From: Siphonodentalium dalli
Lineage: Eukaryota; Mollusca; Scaphopoda; Gadilida; Siphonodentaliidae
NCBI GenBank assembly: GCA_032622095.1
Contig: CP136068.1
Span: forward strand, 48,850,443-48,914,442
Reading direction: 5' to 3'
DNA length: 64,000 nt
Shown here: positions 1 through 11,611 of the stretch, piece after piece
Layout: each line of letters opens with the position of its first letter
Position numbering within the stretch: position 1 is the first letter of the stretch
Made by a program: the position numbers and the translations under genes
Notes under the pieces: generated by a model
Told to the model about the DNA's origin: nothing
The model's input: only the letters and a program-made list of their open reading frames with translations
The model's database searches: none

Positions 1-1009
1 GTACATCAGAAATACAAACTTCGTTCTGTGGTGTATGATAGGGCACATTATGTATAGTTAGTCAGAAATTTTCGAGAAATGTGGTTGGTAAAAATTATTT
101 GCTGATTATTTTCTCATTTTGTCTGTTTTAGACCGTTAGTGTAAACCAGAAACGTCATTACACTAACGCACTTTATCATCATTTCAAGCAGGCAACACAT
201 GTATAGTTACGAAGATATGGCCATTTATTATGGTTATTCGCGTTCCTTGGCAACTTCGCAATTTTCGGAGTGCCGGGGAGGTTCTAGTTCTGAAAATAAA
301 AGCTTCATCTGAATTTTCGAGGCACAAACATGTGTATTTTTTCGCTCATTCTTCGGAACACTTCTTGAATATTCTCGGACGTAACCACTTTCATGGGGAA
401 TAATGATTCATATTATATTAAACACCCACGAAGAATAAATCGATGGAATGGGAGATTCATTGTGTTATATCTTTCTGATAGCTCAGCTGATAATCCTTAG
501 CGTTAGTGTAACAAGAAAACCATAGTCAGAAATGGTAACGCCACCAAGATCATATTATTAGCCATAAATATAAATCATAATATAAAATATAATGGTTACA
601 TGAATGGACCGCCTCCGAATTCCGTTAAGACAAGTAATTCTTCAAATTATTACAATGAACTACGGCTTATAAATTACTGCAGGTTTCTCATTCGCCACAC
701 CAGAATGCTTCTAAATGCGGATCAAAGCTAAGAGTGCATGGCACAGCCATTGTTCATAGACATTTTACAGATAGCGAGAATGATGCATGCTGGGAACGAA
801 AGTATCCACAGCAAAGCCATGTGCTTACGGCCGCATGCGTTTATTATAGGGGATTTATGGTGGGCCTATAAAACTAATTATAACTTTGTTATCTGTCATA
901 CTTTATGCGTGAAATTTTAAACATATATACCATGGACATATACCCCTTCCAGAATGTTGAAAAACATTTTCAGTTGCTCATCGTATTTTTATAGACGAAA
1001 TAGTCCGAA
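1..1009. other. Non-coding, AT-rich stretch
   Basis: I see no supportable gene here. The stretch contains three copies of the short motif CGTTAGTGTAA, at about 134 (+), 153 (- orientation) and 501 (+), described separately. About 541-640 is similar in direct orientation to about 1803-1905 (shared core GAATTCCGTTAA and the preceding AATATAAAATATA). That pair brackets the foldback element that follows, so it may mark the outer part of the same repeat. A 60-residue frame at 738-920 has no recognisable features. Confidence 0.5.
134..168. repeat. Inverted pair of the CGTTAGTGTAATGACG motif
   Basis: CGTTAGTGTAA (134-144) is followed after eight bases by the reverse complement CGTCATTACACTAACG (153-168). 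This is the first of about ten occurrences of the motif in the first 4.7 kb. The pair could form a small hairpin. I do not recognise the motif as a known regulatory site. Confidence 0.55.
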
Positions 1010-1731
1010 ATTTCAGAAAATTGCGCTAACTGCTCAATGTTTTAATGTGTTACAAAACGTCTGATAAAAATAGTTCTATCGGGAATATTCACACCATTTT
1101 TTTTCAGAGAACATAGAGTAAACATAGTCCTATCGGGATATCGTAAAGGAGATTAATTAAAACCCTCAGACTGCCGAAACTGACGACATTAAATTCGCTT
1201 TTTCGTGTCCCACGGAAATGAAACTTGTCTGTCCATTGATCACGTTATTTATTTGACATAGTATTTTGTTTCTGTTGTATTTGAACACTTGTTGCACGTG
1301 CAGGCTGCACGATCATAATAACTTCAACCGATAAGCGCCGACTGATACCCGCGCAACAGTTTGTCTCAAATAAATTGTTATCAACACGCAGGTTTATGGC
1401 CAGGGACATAAGCCGATTAAGTGTAATGTAATTTATCCATGAACTTGACTGAAAAATTGTGATTCTATCACCATTAGCCACGAAAATGGGACCTCTAAAC
1501 AGGCAAGTTTTATTTTCGGGGGACACGAACAAGCGAATTTATTGTCGGCAGTTTCGGCAGTCTGAGGGTTAATTAATCCCGAATTAAACGGAACTACTTT
1601 ACGATAGTCTGATGGGACTATGTTTACTCTATGCATGTTCTCTGAAAAAATAGTGTGAATATTCCAGATAGAACTCTTTTTACCAGACGTTGTGTAACAC
1701 CTTAAAACATTGAGCAGTTATAGCGCAAACC
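1010..1731. repeat. Foldback (inverted-repeat) element, arms about 230 bp
   Basis: The left arm (about 1010-1232) is the reverse complement of the right arm (about 1495-1731) with scattered mismatches and small indels. Shared landmarks are AACTGCTCAATGTTTTAA, GAATATTCACAC, GAGTAAACATAGTCC and CCCTCAGACTGCCGAAACTG. The spacer (1233-1494) has no recognisable gene. The two minus-strand frames at 1245-1636 fall in the spacer and right arm and look like chance. It resembles a non-autonomous foldback element or large MITE. No coding capacity or clear target-site duplication is visible. Confidence 0.75.
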
Positions 1732-3329
1732 GAAATGTGTTGTCTTGCAAGATATCCCACCGCTTTAGCTAAATTTACCTTCCTACAATATCCATAAAGA
1801 GGATCATATATTATATACTCACGGTTTTAATTATAGAATATAAAATATATTGGTTTCGCGAATGACCAACTCAGAATTCCGTTAAAATAACAATAACAAC
1901 CAGCACCTATAACGAACCGTTTTACTGGACTTGGCCTACTTGTCGCGTAGTTCCGACTTTTAAATAAACGGAATTTCCAACTCTATAAATAAAAGCCCCA
2001 CAAGAATTCATTCGCCCTGTCCACCACGCAATATCAAAATCTCAGCAGCTAGATACACCACAGGTGGCGTAATGAGGATTTTGTTAGTGTAATGACGCAC
2101 CGTTAGTGTAATGATATTATATCCTCATGTTGGACAGTAGATGTCTGATGAAATGACCATGCGACACCAGTTGTGCATGTACATATTATACGATTCATAT
2201 TATAACCTTAGATATATGTTTTGGACAAAGCGCGGACATTATGATGAACAGAGAGGTATATTGCTGTCAGATGTGTAACAAGCCCATAGCTAATCCAATC
2301 CTTCTATTGATGGTCAGTGGTCGCTATTGACCACCAGTAGAAGGCTTTGATTTGGATTATCCCGTAGCCAGCTTTTATGGTGCGCGTATAGTGTAGAGTA
2401 AGAGGTTGTGCGTTTGGCCCCATCCTGCGGATTGGATCCTGTGATCCTCCCCCAGGGCCCCTTGGGAAAAATATGTGTATACTCAGTGCACCGAGAGCGA
2501 TTCTGGGCCTCAATTTCGAATCTCTAATTGAGAAAAACAACGATCAGTTTAAGGTGCCAACATAGAAGCTAAATTTCTGAGCGGCCTCCATCGGGGAACT
2601 TCACTGCTTTGATATGATTCTGGAGCCCATCATTGTCAATTTCGATTTTCTATAGTTCATTGAAAGTGCAATCAATTAAAGGTGTCAATGAAGCCAAATT
2701 GCGTCAGTGCATGGTGTGCGAAATAAGGGCCCCGGTGTGGGCCTTCTCTGGAATTTTTGTTGTAAATGTCAATGATCTGACAGCGATTCCGAACCCCATG
2801 TGAAACGTCAACTTCGAGTTTCTAACTCAGGAAAAATATAGAAGTTGAAAGGAGACCAGGGTTTCACGTTCTAGACTTATGAGTGTTCGCGAGAGTTAAT
2901 TCATGTGGATTGCCTTCTCCCTTAAAGTGCTTAAAAATCCTTTGAGCTTCCACTCCTCCCCTCTCTGGTGATAAAAGGGAACAACTGGATACATAATCGC
3001 GGAGACAACCTTCCCACCATTTATTACCGTCCCTGTCCGTCAAACACAAGTTAATTGTTACATGTATGTATCTTCGAGGGTGGGGATATTTTTCCCGGGT
3101 ATAAGTTGTCATAACATTTGCTCGCCTTCTCCACACGTAAACAGTGATGGGCGAAATCAGATACAGCTCAGGATATTTTGGTCCAAGAAACCTTATGAAG
3201 ATACAATCGAATTATTATGTGTGTTATATGATAATGACAACACTCTTCTCTTTTTTCGAAATTTAAATGACAACTTGGAACTAGGTATATTTGCAACTAA
3301 CCCGAATTGTTTCTGACCCCAGAAGGACC
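1732..3329. other. No gene seen
   Basis: There is no recognisable coding region or RNA gene. The small frames at 2304-2540, 2864-3136 and 3062-3316 show no domain, signal peptide or family resemblance. Two close direct copies of GTTAGTGTAATGA lie at about 2083-2097 and 2101-2114. The rest appears to be unique or anciently repetitive AT-rich sequence. Confidence 0.5.
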
Positions 3330-3745
3330 ATGGCGCTGTTACATGGTGTAAATACCCAGGTGCCCATAGTTAGGCCGTGGACTCAGCTGCCTATATGTAT
3401 ATCATGCACATTGTCTGTAGTATATCATGGATTAATAGGATGTCCATATATGCACTTTAGGCTATGGACACATCGGACAGTTATGCCACGTATCCTCCTA
3501 CACATATAGATATTGGACCAATGCCCTATATAAAGATCATGGGTGGTGGTCCCTTTGAATATTCCATGAACCAATGCAACCATGATGCAGGCTGGCCATG
3601 GACCGAGTGTCATATATGTAGGTCGTGGGACACGGGTCGATAAAGGTATGGTATGACATTGTACCCAAGCATGAGCAGGTGACTATACGTAGGACATTTA
3701 TGGACCCAGCCCCGTATACATGATATTTCTACGTCATGGACCGAG
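3330..3745. repeat. Degenerate minisatellite-like stretch
   Basis: Short words such as ATGGACC, TATATGTA and CCATGGAC recur at irregular intervals across about 400 bp, as in a decayed tandem array. The period is not constant enough to define a unit by eye. The opposing open frames here (3291-3509 +, 3425-3613 -) follow from the repetitive composition and are not treated as genes. Confidence 0.4.
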
Positions 3746-3794
3746 AAAATTATGTTGACGATGCCTTTGTGGAAAGAAAAATAATTGTTTTCAT

Positions 3795-4100
3795 CAGGTT
3801 TTCATCGACAAAATGCTACATGGTGCAGTTTAATTTGTTAAAATTGCCATAATAGCAGTCATATGTACGTTTTTCGATTTCGGGTATGTCCCCTGCAACC
3901 GTTATCAACATTGTAAGTAATAAATATGGTAATTTTTCTGTCAGATCCACACTGACAACAACTATTATAATTATTTTCACCATAAAAATGATACATGGCC
4001 TATTTTAGTTTGTTAAAACTGCCATAATATCAGACATGACATATGTGCTTTTATTAGATGTTGGGCAGTTGCCTAGCAACAGTTGCTAAGGAAAGACCTG
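3795..4100 (+). repeat. Diverged tandem pair, about 180-bp spacing
   Basis: The sequence around 3800-3930 and that around 3975-4100 share, in the same order, AAAATGCTACATGG versus AAAATGATACATGG, TTTGTTAAAATTGCCATAAT versus TTTGTTAAAACTGCCATAAT, and a GTCCCCTGCAACCGTT-like tail versus TTGCCTAGCAACAGTT. This indicates an old tandem duplication. No coding role is visible. Confidence 0.55.
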
Positions 4101-4222
4101 CCGCCATTGCCTCCATATCTGAAAATGATGAGTAGTGCACGAGGAACATACATGCCAAGTTTCATGATTGTATCACATTTTGCACAATTGTTACACCATG
4201 ATCTTGGACTATAATGAAAACA

Positions 4223-4296
4223 CGTTATTACACTAACGCAGCGTCATTACATTAACGCAAACAGCGTTAGTGTAATGACGCGTTAGTGTAATGACG
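4223..4296. repeat. Cluster of four CGTTAGTGTAATGACG motifs in mirror order
   Basis: Four copies of the motif lie within 74 bases. Two are in minus orientation (CGTTATTACACTAACG at 4223 and CGTCATTACATTAACG at about 4242). They are followed by two tandem plus copies (4264-4280 and 4281-4296). The arrangement is -,-,+,+, so the cluster is itself a palindrome able to form a cruciform. Further single copies lie at about 4436-4450 and 4626-4640. Confidence 0.7.
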
Positions 4297-4299
4297 ATT

Positions 4300-6610
4300 T
4301 CGCGTTCATCATGTAATAACATATTTGAATATCGACAACCAAACCAATCAACTAGTTTATGAACACGCTTACCTCAGATGCTTTTATCAAAGCTGTTTAA
4401 TGTTCAGTCAATGCATATAGTATTTTAGTGTTCCGCGTTAGTGTAATGACAGTGAATAAATATACGGTACAAAATACGGCGATTCAAATGTTATTTTCCG
4501 TAAGAATTTCACGAATACTCAGGAAACATATTTTTTTATTGTTAACATGGAAGTTTCCGTTCACGTTGCGACAGATGTGATATACAACTGATACTAAAGG
4601 GAAACGTGGCAACACATTTCAAGCTCGCGTTAGTGTAACGATTCTGGATCACGGGACAACGTTTTTGGGACAAATAAATAGCTTTTTGTAGAATGCTTCT
4701 TTGGTATCTATGTATAATTTTGGTGGTATTATATTCCTTGCAAAATTCCACACCAGAATGTGGATTTCGGTTTTGAATACACATCCGCCAGTGCATAAGA
4801 AAAATCGGAGAAATTGGGCTTGTCTGCTCTGGGACATGCAGTTTCGTGGTATATTGCCGGTTATCGTCATGCCTAAGACCCATACCGGAGTATGTTGTCA
4901 CTTAATTTTGGTATCTAATTAATGCCTGGAAGCTCAGTTTTAAAATGATGGCCATTTTACTTGCTCGTGATGAGCATTGCTTGTCTTGTGGTGAATTGTG
5001 CCCATTGGACAGTGTTTTGCTCAGTTACCGTAGAATCACCCATATATAGGGTATAAATGTAGGTTTCGTATTGTCCTGTCAAGGTAATGTCGCTAAGATA
5101 ATTAATATATGAGGTGAATGTTATAATAAATGTGGCAGATTGTCTCTTGAGCTAGAATCAGAGTCCTCAGCAGAGAATCGGAATCGGGAAATAACAAGTC
5201 AATCTCTGTGCATTTCGGTATTAGTTGTGTTTTACACACACTGATGGCCATTGACTATAATTTCATGATAGCACTATGAAACCCACGAAACACTGTTCTG
5301 ATGTTGTTTTTTTACGTTTTATGCCGCGATTGCTCGATAGAGAATCGGAATCGTCGCTGAAAAAATGTTCACGAAACTCGGTAGAGAACGAAATCGCCAG
5401 GAATAGTTCACCCACAGTGTGCTGGCATTCATCGGAGTGAGGGGTATAAAACTCATTCGGTGATCTGTGTCACGTTTGTGATATCCTTAAGCAACGCACC
5501 GTCGTTTTGCGGCACTAAACCTTTCGGTGTACGCGTTTTTTAGTCTTTTTTTGTTTGTTTTTTTTTTCTTTTAAATTTAGTCCTATACCGTGTTACAAAA
5601 TTTATTTAACATTCCTATGAGCACTTACCTGGATCGTGTTGAATAATGACACCATGACAACAGCGAGTTCATGTCGACTTAGTGAATACAACTAGGGGAC
5701 TGATCACTACTGACTAACTGACTTCGGTATGGTGCTATTAAATATTCCAGTTATCGGAAAATCAATATTACACATTTCAAGTTCGTGTGCACTGCGTCAA
5801 TATTAACTTGAATAATTGTGCTTAATTTGAGATATAACACAGCTTTACACGCATAAACGCTTTCCCGCCACTTACCGCTTCAGCTTTTGCCAAAACGTCA
5901 CACCTCTATCTCAGTAATAACCTTTGTTAGTCCTTAGAGCACAGTCCCATTGTTGCAATCGTTCCCTGATTTTTGGTAAAGCACACCAATTCCCAAGACT
6001 GGCGAAGGAATAGTTCAGTGATTATCCCATTGTTAGGCAATAGGCACACGCAACTCATAACAGACAAATCGCAACGGGCGCTTCAAAGTGGGACCAGTCC
6101 GTGTTGTTTCGAACATATCTATTCACATTCAACGGCGATCAGTTCATGTTAATCAGAGTGTTGGGCGTGGCTAACCGACTATTGTGTTCAATCGCGGCCA
6201 CATTTCCAGTTGATTGCATTATGTGGGATCAATTGTGCTCTAAGTCGGTCAGAGCACGCGAATAGTTCTTTACCAGAATAAATCTCGTCTTCGACTCGAT
6301 TGATTATGGTAAAGAACAATTCTTGTGCTCTAACCCTTACTAGTAATAATAAGACATTTAATTTGACTTTCTCTTTGATCTACATATACGATGAAGAAAT
6401 AGCGAGCTGTGTCCGTGTGATACTAACACAACTTATATTGACAATAAATTCAACGAAATATATAACAGAGCAATGAAGCGCCATATATAGAGAGAGCGCA
6501 AGCATTTCGTCGTCTAAACAGGACAACGTCAGCCAGAGAGCAGCGTGAGCATAGATTCTCACATTCAGCTATACAATGTAAATATACATAGGCATTGTTT
6601 AACCCTTTCA
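4300..6610. other. No gene seen
   Basis: There is no supportable coding region. The overlapping frames at 4542-4922 on both strands lack conserved features. Two copies of GAGAATCGGAATCG lie about 170 bases apart (about 5176 and 5340). T-rich tracts occur at 5540-5575. Nothing else stands out in this stretch. Confidence 0.45.
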
Positions 6611-6611
6611 T

Positions 6612-6775
6612 GAAGGGAGCTGCGCTGGTGCAGCATTAAAGATCATGTATCAGTGCAGTCGCATGTATAACAGAATGCACTGGCTTACAATGTCATGGTA
6701 AATATTGTTTGGCCAATGTATTTTCTTATATATGCGAGGCTCCCTGTTGGATGTATAAGGGAATGCATTGGCTCC
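6612..6775. mobile_element. Degraded member of the CCAATGCATT-CTTATATATGCGAG palindrome family
   Basis: The left side has GAATGCACTGGCTTAC (about 6672). It is followed by GGCCAATGTATTTTCTTATATATGCGAGGCTCCCTG-like sequence and, on the opposite strand, AGGGAATGCATTGGC (about 6758-6772). The words match the palindromic elements at 10.7, 11.1 and 60.1-60.3 kb, and GGCTCCAGTCATGG matches the relative at about 62.5 kb. It is a non-autonomous decayed element with no coding capacity. Confidence 0.5.
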
Positions 6776-7079
6776 AGTCATGGGTGGGTTTACCATTTCT
6801 ATACTAAATACCCATTGAAAAATAATTCCCTTAGGATATATCCAGATAATAAGTTCAATAAACGATATTTTCCTCCAATGATTAGATATTTCTCTGCACT
6901 TTTATTATCTTTTCGTACCTCTGTCGTCTGATCATTTTTCCTGAAAACCCCTCCAGATGAATAATAGACTATTCCAATATATATATAGGGCTAAAAGAGA
7001 CACCCAGTTATCAAATATCCACACATGTACCCTATGATTTTGCCGAAGATACATATGTTGTTCCCACACAATTGGTCAA

Positions 7080-7330
7080 CAATCCCAATTTTAGTGTGGT
7101 CTTCGTCGGTTCGTCGTGCACATTAAAGCCAAATGGAGGTTTGCGCTCCAAAATACACATAATAATAATAATATTCGATTATGAATGTTCCCGGTATCGA
7201 GATACATGTATCGGTCGATACAAACCTGCACTATTCTACGAGCATCAATTATATGTCACAGAAAGACACATCTAGGTTCTAAACAATACAACAGTCTCAT
7301 AACCCAATAGTCGTGCCCCGATCAAAAACT
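7080..7330. repeat. Dispersed repeat fragment (family also at 35.6, 38.3 and 57.1 kb)
   Basis: Matching words with the 35.6-kb copy include GCGCTCCAAAATACAC followed by an ATAATAA tract, ATCGAGATAC, and ATATGTCACAGAAAGACACAT. The 38.3-kb and 57.1-kb copies are in the opposite orientation. This looks like part of an interspersed element, and the frame at 7072-7275 arises from it. No transposase or reverse transcriptase is visible in any copy. Confidence 0.5.
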
Positions 7331-7464
7331 GTGCCCTTTTTATTCATCGCAATTCTTAAATCGGAAGCGGAAAGTCCGGAAAAGGTATATATTGAATTTT
7401 GTTTAATTCCACGATCTACTTTCTCTTCCACTTCTTGATCATCTAACGTATGAAAATTAGGTAG

Positions 7465-8044
7465 TACCATAAAAATGTTGCCATAAATGTTAAATTAGGT
7501 GGTGTCATAAACGTTAAATTAGGTGGTGCCATAAACGTTAAATTGGGTGGTGCCATAAACGTTAACTTAGGTGGTGCTATAAACGTTAAATTAGGTGGTG
7601 CCATAAACGTTAAATTATGTTGTGCCATAAACGTTAAATTATGTGGTGCCATAAACGTTAAATTATGTGGTGCCATAAACGTTAAATTATGTGGTGCCAT
7701 AAACGATAAAATAGGTGGTGCCATAAACGTTAAATTAGGTGGTGCCATAAACTTTAAAATATGTGGTGCCATAAACGTTAAATTAGGTGGTGCCATAAAC
7801 GTTAAATTAGGTGTTGCCATAAACGTTAAATTAAGTGGTGCCATAAATGTTAAATTATGTGGTGCCATAAACGATAAAATAGGTGGTGCCATAAACGTTA
7901 AATTATGTGGTGCCATAAACGTTAAAATAGGTGGTGCCATAAACTTTAAATTAGGTGGTGCCATAAACGTTAAATTATGTGGTGCCATAAACGTTAAATT
8001 AGGTGGTGCCATAAACGTTAAATTAGGTGGTGCCATAAACGTTT
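7465..8044. repeat. 24-bp minisatellite, about 24 copies
   Basis: The unit is close to GGTGCCATAAACGTTAAATT plus AGGT. It is repeated in register with point changes (AGGT/ATGT, ACGTT/ACGAT/ACTTT) from about 7465 to 8044. Since 24 is a multiple of three and the unit has no stop in several frames, the array is open on both strands: about 208 residues on plus (GAINVKLG repeats) and 250 on minus (FMAPPNLT repeats). I treat these frames as by-products, because there is no signal peptide, splice context or flanking coding sequence. Confidence 0.9.
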
Positions 8045-8331
8045 CGGAGCGACGACAGCCATGGATATTCTTCCCATTGTATACAGTTTCGATTGGTACG
8101 CGATGGCTGACCAAAATAATGAAGCCGCCCAAACGAAACGAGGAATTCGGTCGGAAATCTTTTGCGTAGGTCTGTTTTGAGATATCTCGGACCATGTTAT
8201 GTGAACATAATGCTGGGGTTCGAACGAGCCATGTCCGTTTAATTCACATTAATTGAAAACGTTATCAGATTTCGCAAGTCTGAAAGTTTTTAAAAAGGTA
8301 AAGCACGGAATTTAAAATTAAAATGTAAAAG

Positions 8332-8345
8332 TCCCCCCCCCCCCC
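8332..8345. repeat. Poly-C tract
   Basis: An uninterrupted run of about 14 C. Similar tracts occur at about 15520, 23251, 37913, 48919 and 62829, with a 43-base tract at 21466. They are common in this window and prone to assembly error. Confidence 0.8.
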
Positions 8346-8584
8346 TATTCGTCATGTGCCTGTTTCCTTAAAAAACGATGCTCGTGAATTTGCACATGTA
8401 GACCTATACACTTTTAAGTACGCGTGTCCGTATTGTGCGTAATTTGAAATGCGTAGATTCTGTCATAAATTCAAACAACGGCACGTATCTAGGACAAGAC
8501 AAGGACCAGTATGAGTGTTTTCTATTTGAGCCGTAAAATATGCATTATTAAAACCCCAGGTCACATGAAGCACCTATATACGTA

Positions 8585-8870
8585 GGTACATGTGTACTAT
8601 ACCTGTCCCATGTTAAATACAAAAATATTGGTACTCTGGTGTGCCTGTCCATGTACTTCACAGAGTGCTTGTCCATGTAGTAGCATGCACTCCGGGGTAC
8701 CAAATATCCATGTGCATGCACTATGTGCAGAACCTGTCCAGCTACTTTGGAGTTCATGTCCAGGTACTCCAGAGTACATGTACATGGACACGAACTGCCG
8801 ATTACCTGCCCAGGTACTCCGGTGTACCTGCCCAGGAACCTGTACTGGTACTATGGGGTACCTAATTGGG
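8585..8870. repeat. Degenerate minisatellite, roughly 20-bp words
   Basis: Words of the type CAGGTACTCCGGTGTACCTG and TGTCCATGTACTTC recur in tandem with heavy variation. Frames on both strands (8592-8900 +, 8597-8968 -) are open because of this composition, with no recognisable protein family. I do not call a gene. Confidence 0.6.
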
Positions 8871-9598
8871 ATAGTATTCTTTCCCATGCACGTGGAGTAA
8901 AATTGATCTGAAATAATCGACTGAATTAGTGTGAAATTAAAGTAAACATTATAAATTAGACACAACAAGCTTTTAAATTAGTCAGACTTGGCTGAAAACT
9001 CGATGTTTCCCAGCCATTCCACCACATTTTCACATGACCAAATTCGATTCGGCAGATGATATTAAGCCGCCATGTTTTTGTTTTCTTCAATGTAAAATAT
9101 AGGCTTTAATACTTATGATAATATACCGACAGCGTGAGTTGCTACCAGTAGTGTACCGTGAATTATAATCCACTTGTGCCAATATACCCCCTGAAACTCT
9201 CAAATATTTGATTATCGATAAACTGTCGCAAAGTGTAGTCCGGTTCACCGCTTCAATGTTAGATATTCCTACGAGCCAATATTGAAGGCATCTGACTTCC
9301 TAGTCCATGGCCCATCCAGCTCCGCGCACTGTTCTGGTCATCTCCATGACGTCACGCTTACGCAGTACATGCCGACGACGTCACAGAGTAGATGCATAGA
9401 TCTGGCGTCCGGTCTACTGACTTACATGCATCAGAACACTATCAGTAACAGTCACATATAGTTGAATTGTTCAAGACAGTTATAGCAAACTCCGTAATAA
9501 CCGGGCGCTAAACCATAAAATAATTAGATCGGACCTAATTAACAGGACACCTTGGTGAGCTGTTATCGATAATAAAGAGCGTTCTCAATCATGAGCTT
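8871..9598. other. No gene seen
   Basis: AT-rich sequence without a supportable gene, RNA or element. A short GC-richer patch (about 9300-9420) has no long open frame. Confidence 0.4.
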
Positions 9599-9852
9599 TT
9601 ATGACCGTTTTCGACGTTTAATTTTGCCTGGTAAGAAGAAACTTTGATTAGGATATTCTGAATTATTTGGTGTCAAATCGGAACGTATATCAGTAATTGG
9701 CATGACTTGTACTTTCGTCGCAGAGAACCTTGGGTCGATGGTGTGGGCTATCGACGTGACTGATGCCACAGTGGAAGGCGTGTGGAGATCGCATGGTAGC
9801 AGGCTGGTGACGTGGACGGTATGGACACCGCTGGCGACAACCAACTCTATAC
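9599..9852 (-). CDS. Candidate terminal exon of an unidentified gene
   Basis: On the minus strand an AG acceptor preceded by ACAATTGTC opens a frame in phase 1 at 9852. It runs about 84 codons to a TAA at 9599. The patch is visibly more GC-rich, especially at third positions, than its surroundings. The peptide is Thr/Ser/Val-rich and ends in a basic stretch (KIKRRKRS). The open frame extends upstream of the acceptor to 10000 through AT-rich sequence that looks intronic. I do not recognise a family and see no partner exon nearby. It could be a chance frame in a GC-rich patch, so the call rests on composition plus one splice-like site. Confidence 0.25.
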
Positions 9853-10628
9853 CTGACAATTGTATAAAGTTGTGAAGATTAAAAAATACTGAGTACATGT
9901 ACATTGAATATTTTATTCGCTCGACCTTTACTCTGTGTGTGCTATTTACATAAAGTACTACAAATCCCAATCTAAACCCCAAATGCGTTACAGCATACAC
10001 AAGAGCACGACAATCATATACATAACATTTTCTACACTAAATAATCATTGACGAGTAGTACCCTTAGGAAATGTTCAGAAAAAAGTTCAACAAATTACCA
10101 TAGTTCGTGTGTTGAACTTATTAACGAAACATTTCCCTTCGATGAATATGAATCCTTCTGAGCTTCAGTTTTCTTTTCGTTTTCCTGTCATCAGTTGATC
10201 AATAGCATAAAGCTAATGCACTCTCCAACATTCAGATCTGTGTCGATAGTGGTGTGCATCTCATTTACATACCAGTATGGTACACACCGTTTGTCAACAG
10301 GCAAGAGAACAGTAATTATAGTTACTGTTCTTCTGCTAGAATTACAGCGTGGCTGTTCGAAATATTCGAGTCAAAATTAGTACTATACGCATATGTGCCC
10401 GTGTGAACTCAGAAAATACAGATAGTTGCATATACATTGTATATCACATATATAGTACATATCACGTGACTTTCTCGCATTATGATTGGCTGCACACTGC
10501 TATGCTATTCTACGAATCCTACATGCCTACTCTACTTTTTCTATTTAGTTACAAACTGCGCAATCAGGTTGCCGCCTGAAGATAGGCCAATCTGAAACTA
10601 TATAAGTTGTACGCTACTTGTTGCACTA
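9853..10628. other. No gene seen
   Basis: AT-rich stretch with short, unsupported frames (10195-10380, 10349-10579). No repeat with another part of the window was recognised. Confidence 0.4.
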
Positions 10629-10950
10629 TATGTGACCCGCCATATCAAATCCAGTCGTAAGTCGGGATTTTTTTTACCCTGTGCCAATGCATTCTCTTAT
10701 ATATGCGAGTCGACCATATGTCGCCTCGCATATATAAGAGAATGCATTGGCCTAACAATTTTTTAATAATTTTTTCTTGTATTCTTTAACAATTTTATAA
10801 TTTCACCCATACAGAGCCCCAGACAAACATGAGCAGATGACACTCTTCTATATGCTTCTATATATGTGTGGGGCTCCCTGCAGGGTAATGGATGTTTTTT
10901 ATTTTATGTCCTAAAAACTTACGACTGGATTTGATATGGCGGGTCACATA
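10629..10950. mobile_element. MITE with long terminal inverted repeats and internal palindrome
   Basis: Terminal inverted repeats of about 30 bp start with TGTGACCCGCCATATCAAAT at 10631 and end with the reverse complement at 10948. A TA dinucleotide sits directly outside each end, as expected of a TA-targeting DNA transposon. Inside is a nearly perfect palindrome (10683-10751, arms GCCAATGCATTCTCTTATAT and complement, short loop), then an AT-rich stretch and a TGTGGGGCTCCCTGCAGGGT segment. No open reading frame is present, so it would need a transposase in trans. Confidence 0.8.
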
Positions 10951-11111
10951 TGTTTATCATTAGATTTATTGGAAGTCTTTAAGTCCAAACACTGGTGTTT
11001 TGATGTTTATAATTTGTTCAAACTCAGTTTCATTACATTTCTATCAGACAACCGTCTATTAATAACTACTTATTGGCTGTAGTAATAACCAGTGGTTGGC
11101 TGTAGTAAAAA

Positions 11112-11316
11112 CTACTGATTTTTTTTACCCTGTGCCAATGCATTCTCTTATATATGCGAGTCGACCATAGGTCGCCTCGCATATATAAGAGAATGCATTG
11201 GCCTAACAATTTTTTATCATGTTTTTTAAATAAATGTTTCTTACAATTTTTAGGACATAAAATAAAAAACACCCATTACCCTGCAGGGAGCCCCACACAT
11301 ATATAGAAGCATATAT
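11112..11316. mobile_element. Second, rearranged copy of the 10.6-kb MITE interior
   Basis: The TACCCTGTGCCAATGC-palindrome block is repeated here (palindrome 11134-11202) in the same orientation as at 10683. The downstream GGCTCCCTGCAGGGTAATGG block appears at about 11246-11312 in the reverse orientation. The outer TGTGACCCGCC ends are missing. This is therefore an incomplete copy with an internal inversion relative to its neighbour. Confidence 0.7.
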
Positions 11317-11611
11317 ATAACCACTTACAAATTTGTGGAGCCAATCGTTGATTGTAAGCGACAAAAATGATATACGAGCGAAGAAGACAATAAGTGTATT
11401 GGAACTGCTCGGTCTTGCACTAACAAGCAAAAACAATTCCCAGATATTCACAACACTGAAGTCTTAATCAAATGGTTTGATCAGCACCCGCAACTCTGAT
11501 CAGGATTTTAAATACAACTTTTATTTGTACCCATATCATGTATGTTACACACAATGTCGATGTCCGGATGAACCGTTAGACTTTCATCTGTCCGCATTTG
11601 CATAACATCAA

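Noticed and set aside
7443-8195. 250-residue minus-strand protein with FMAPPNLT repeats
   Set aside because: It follows entirely from the 24-bp minisatellite. The plus strand is equally open, and there is no signal peptide, domain or splice context.
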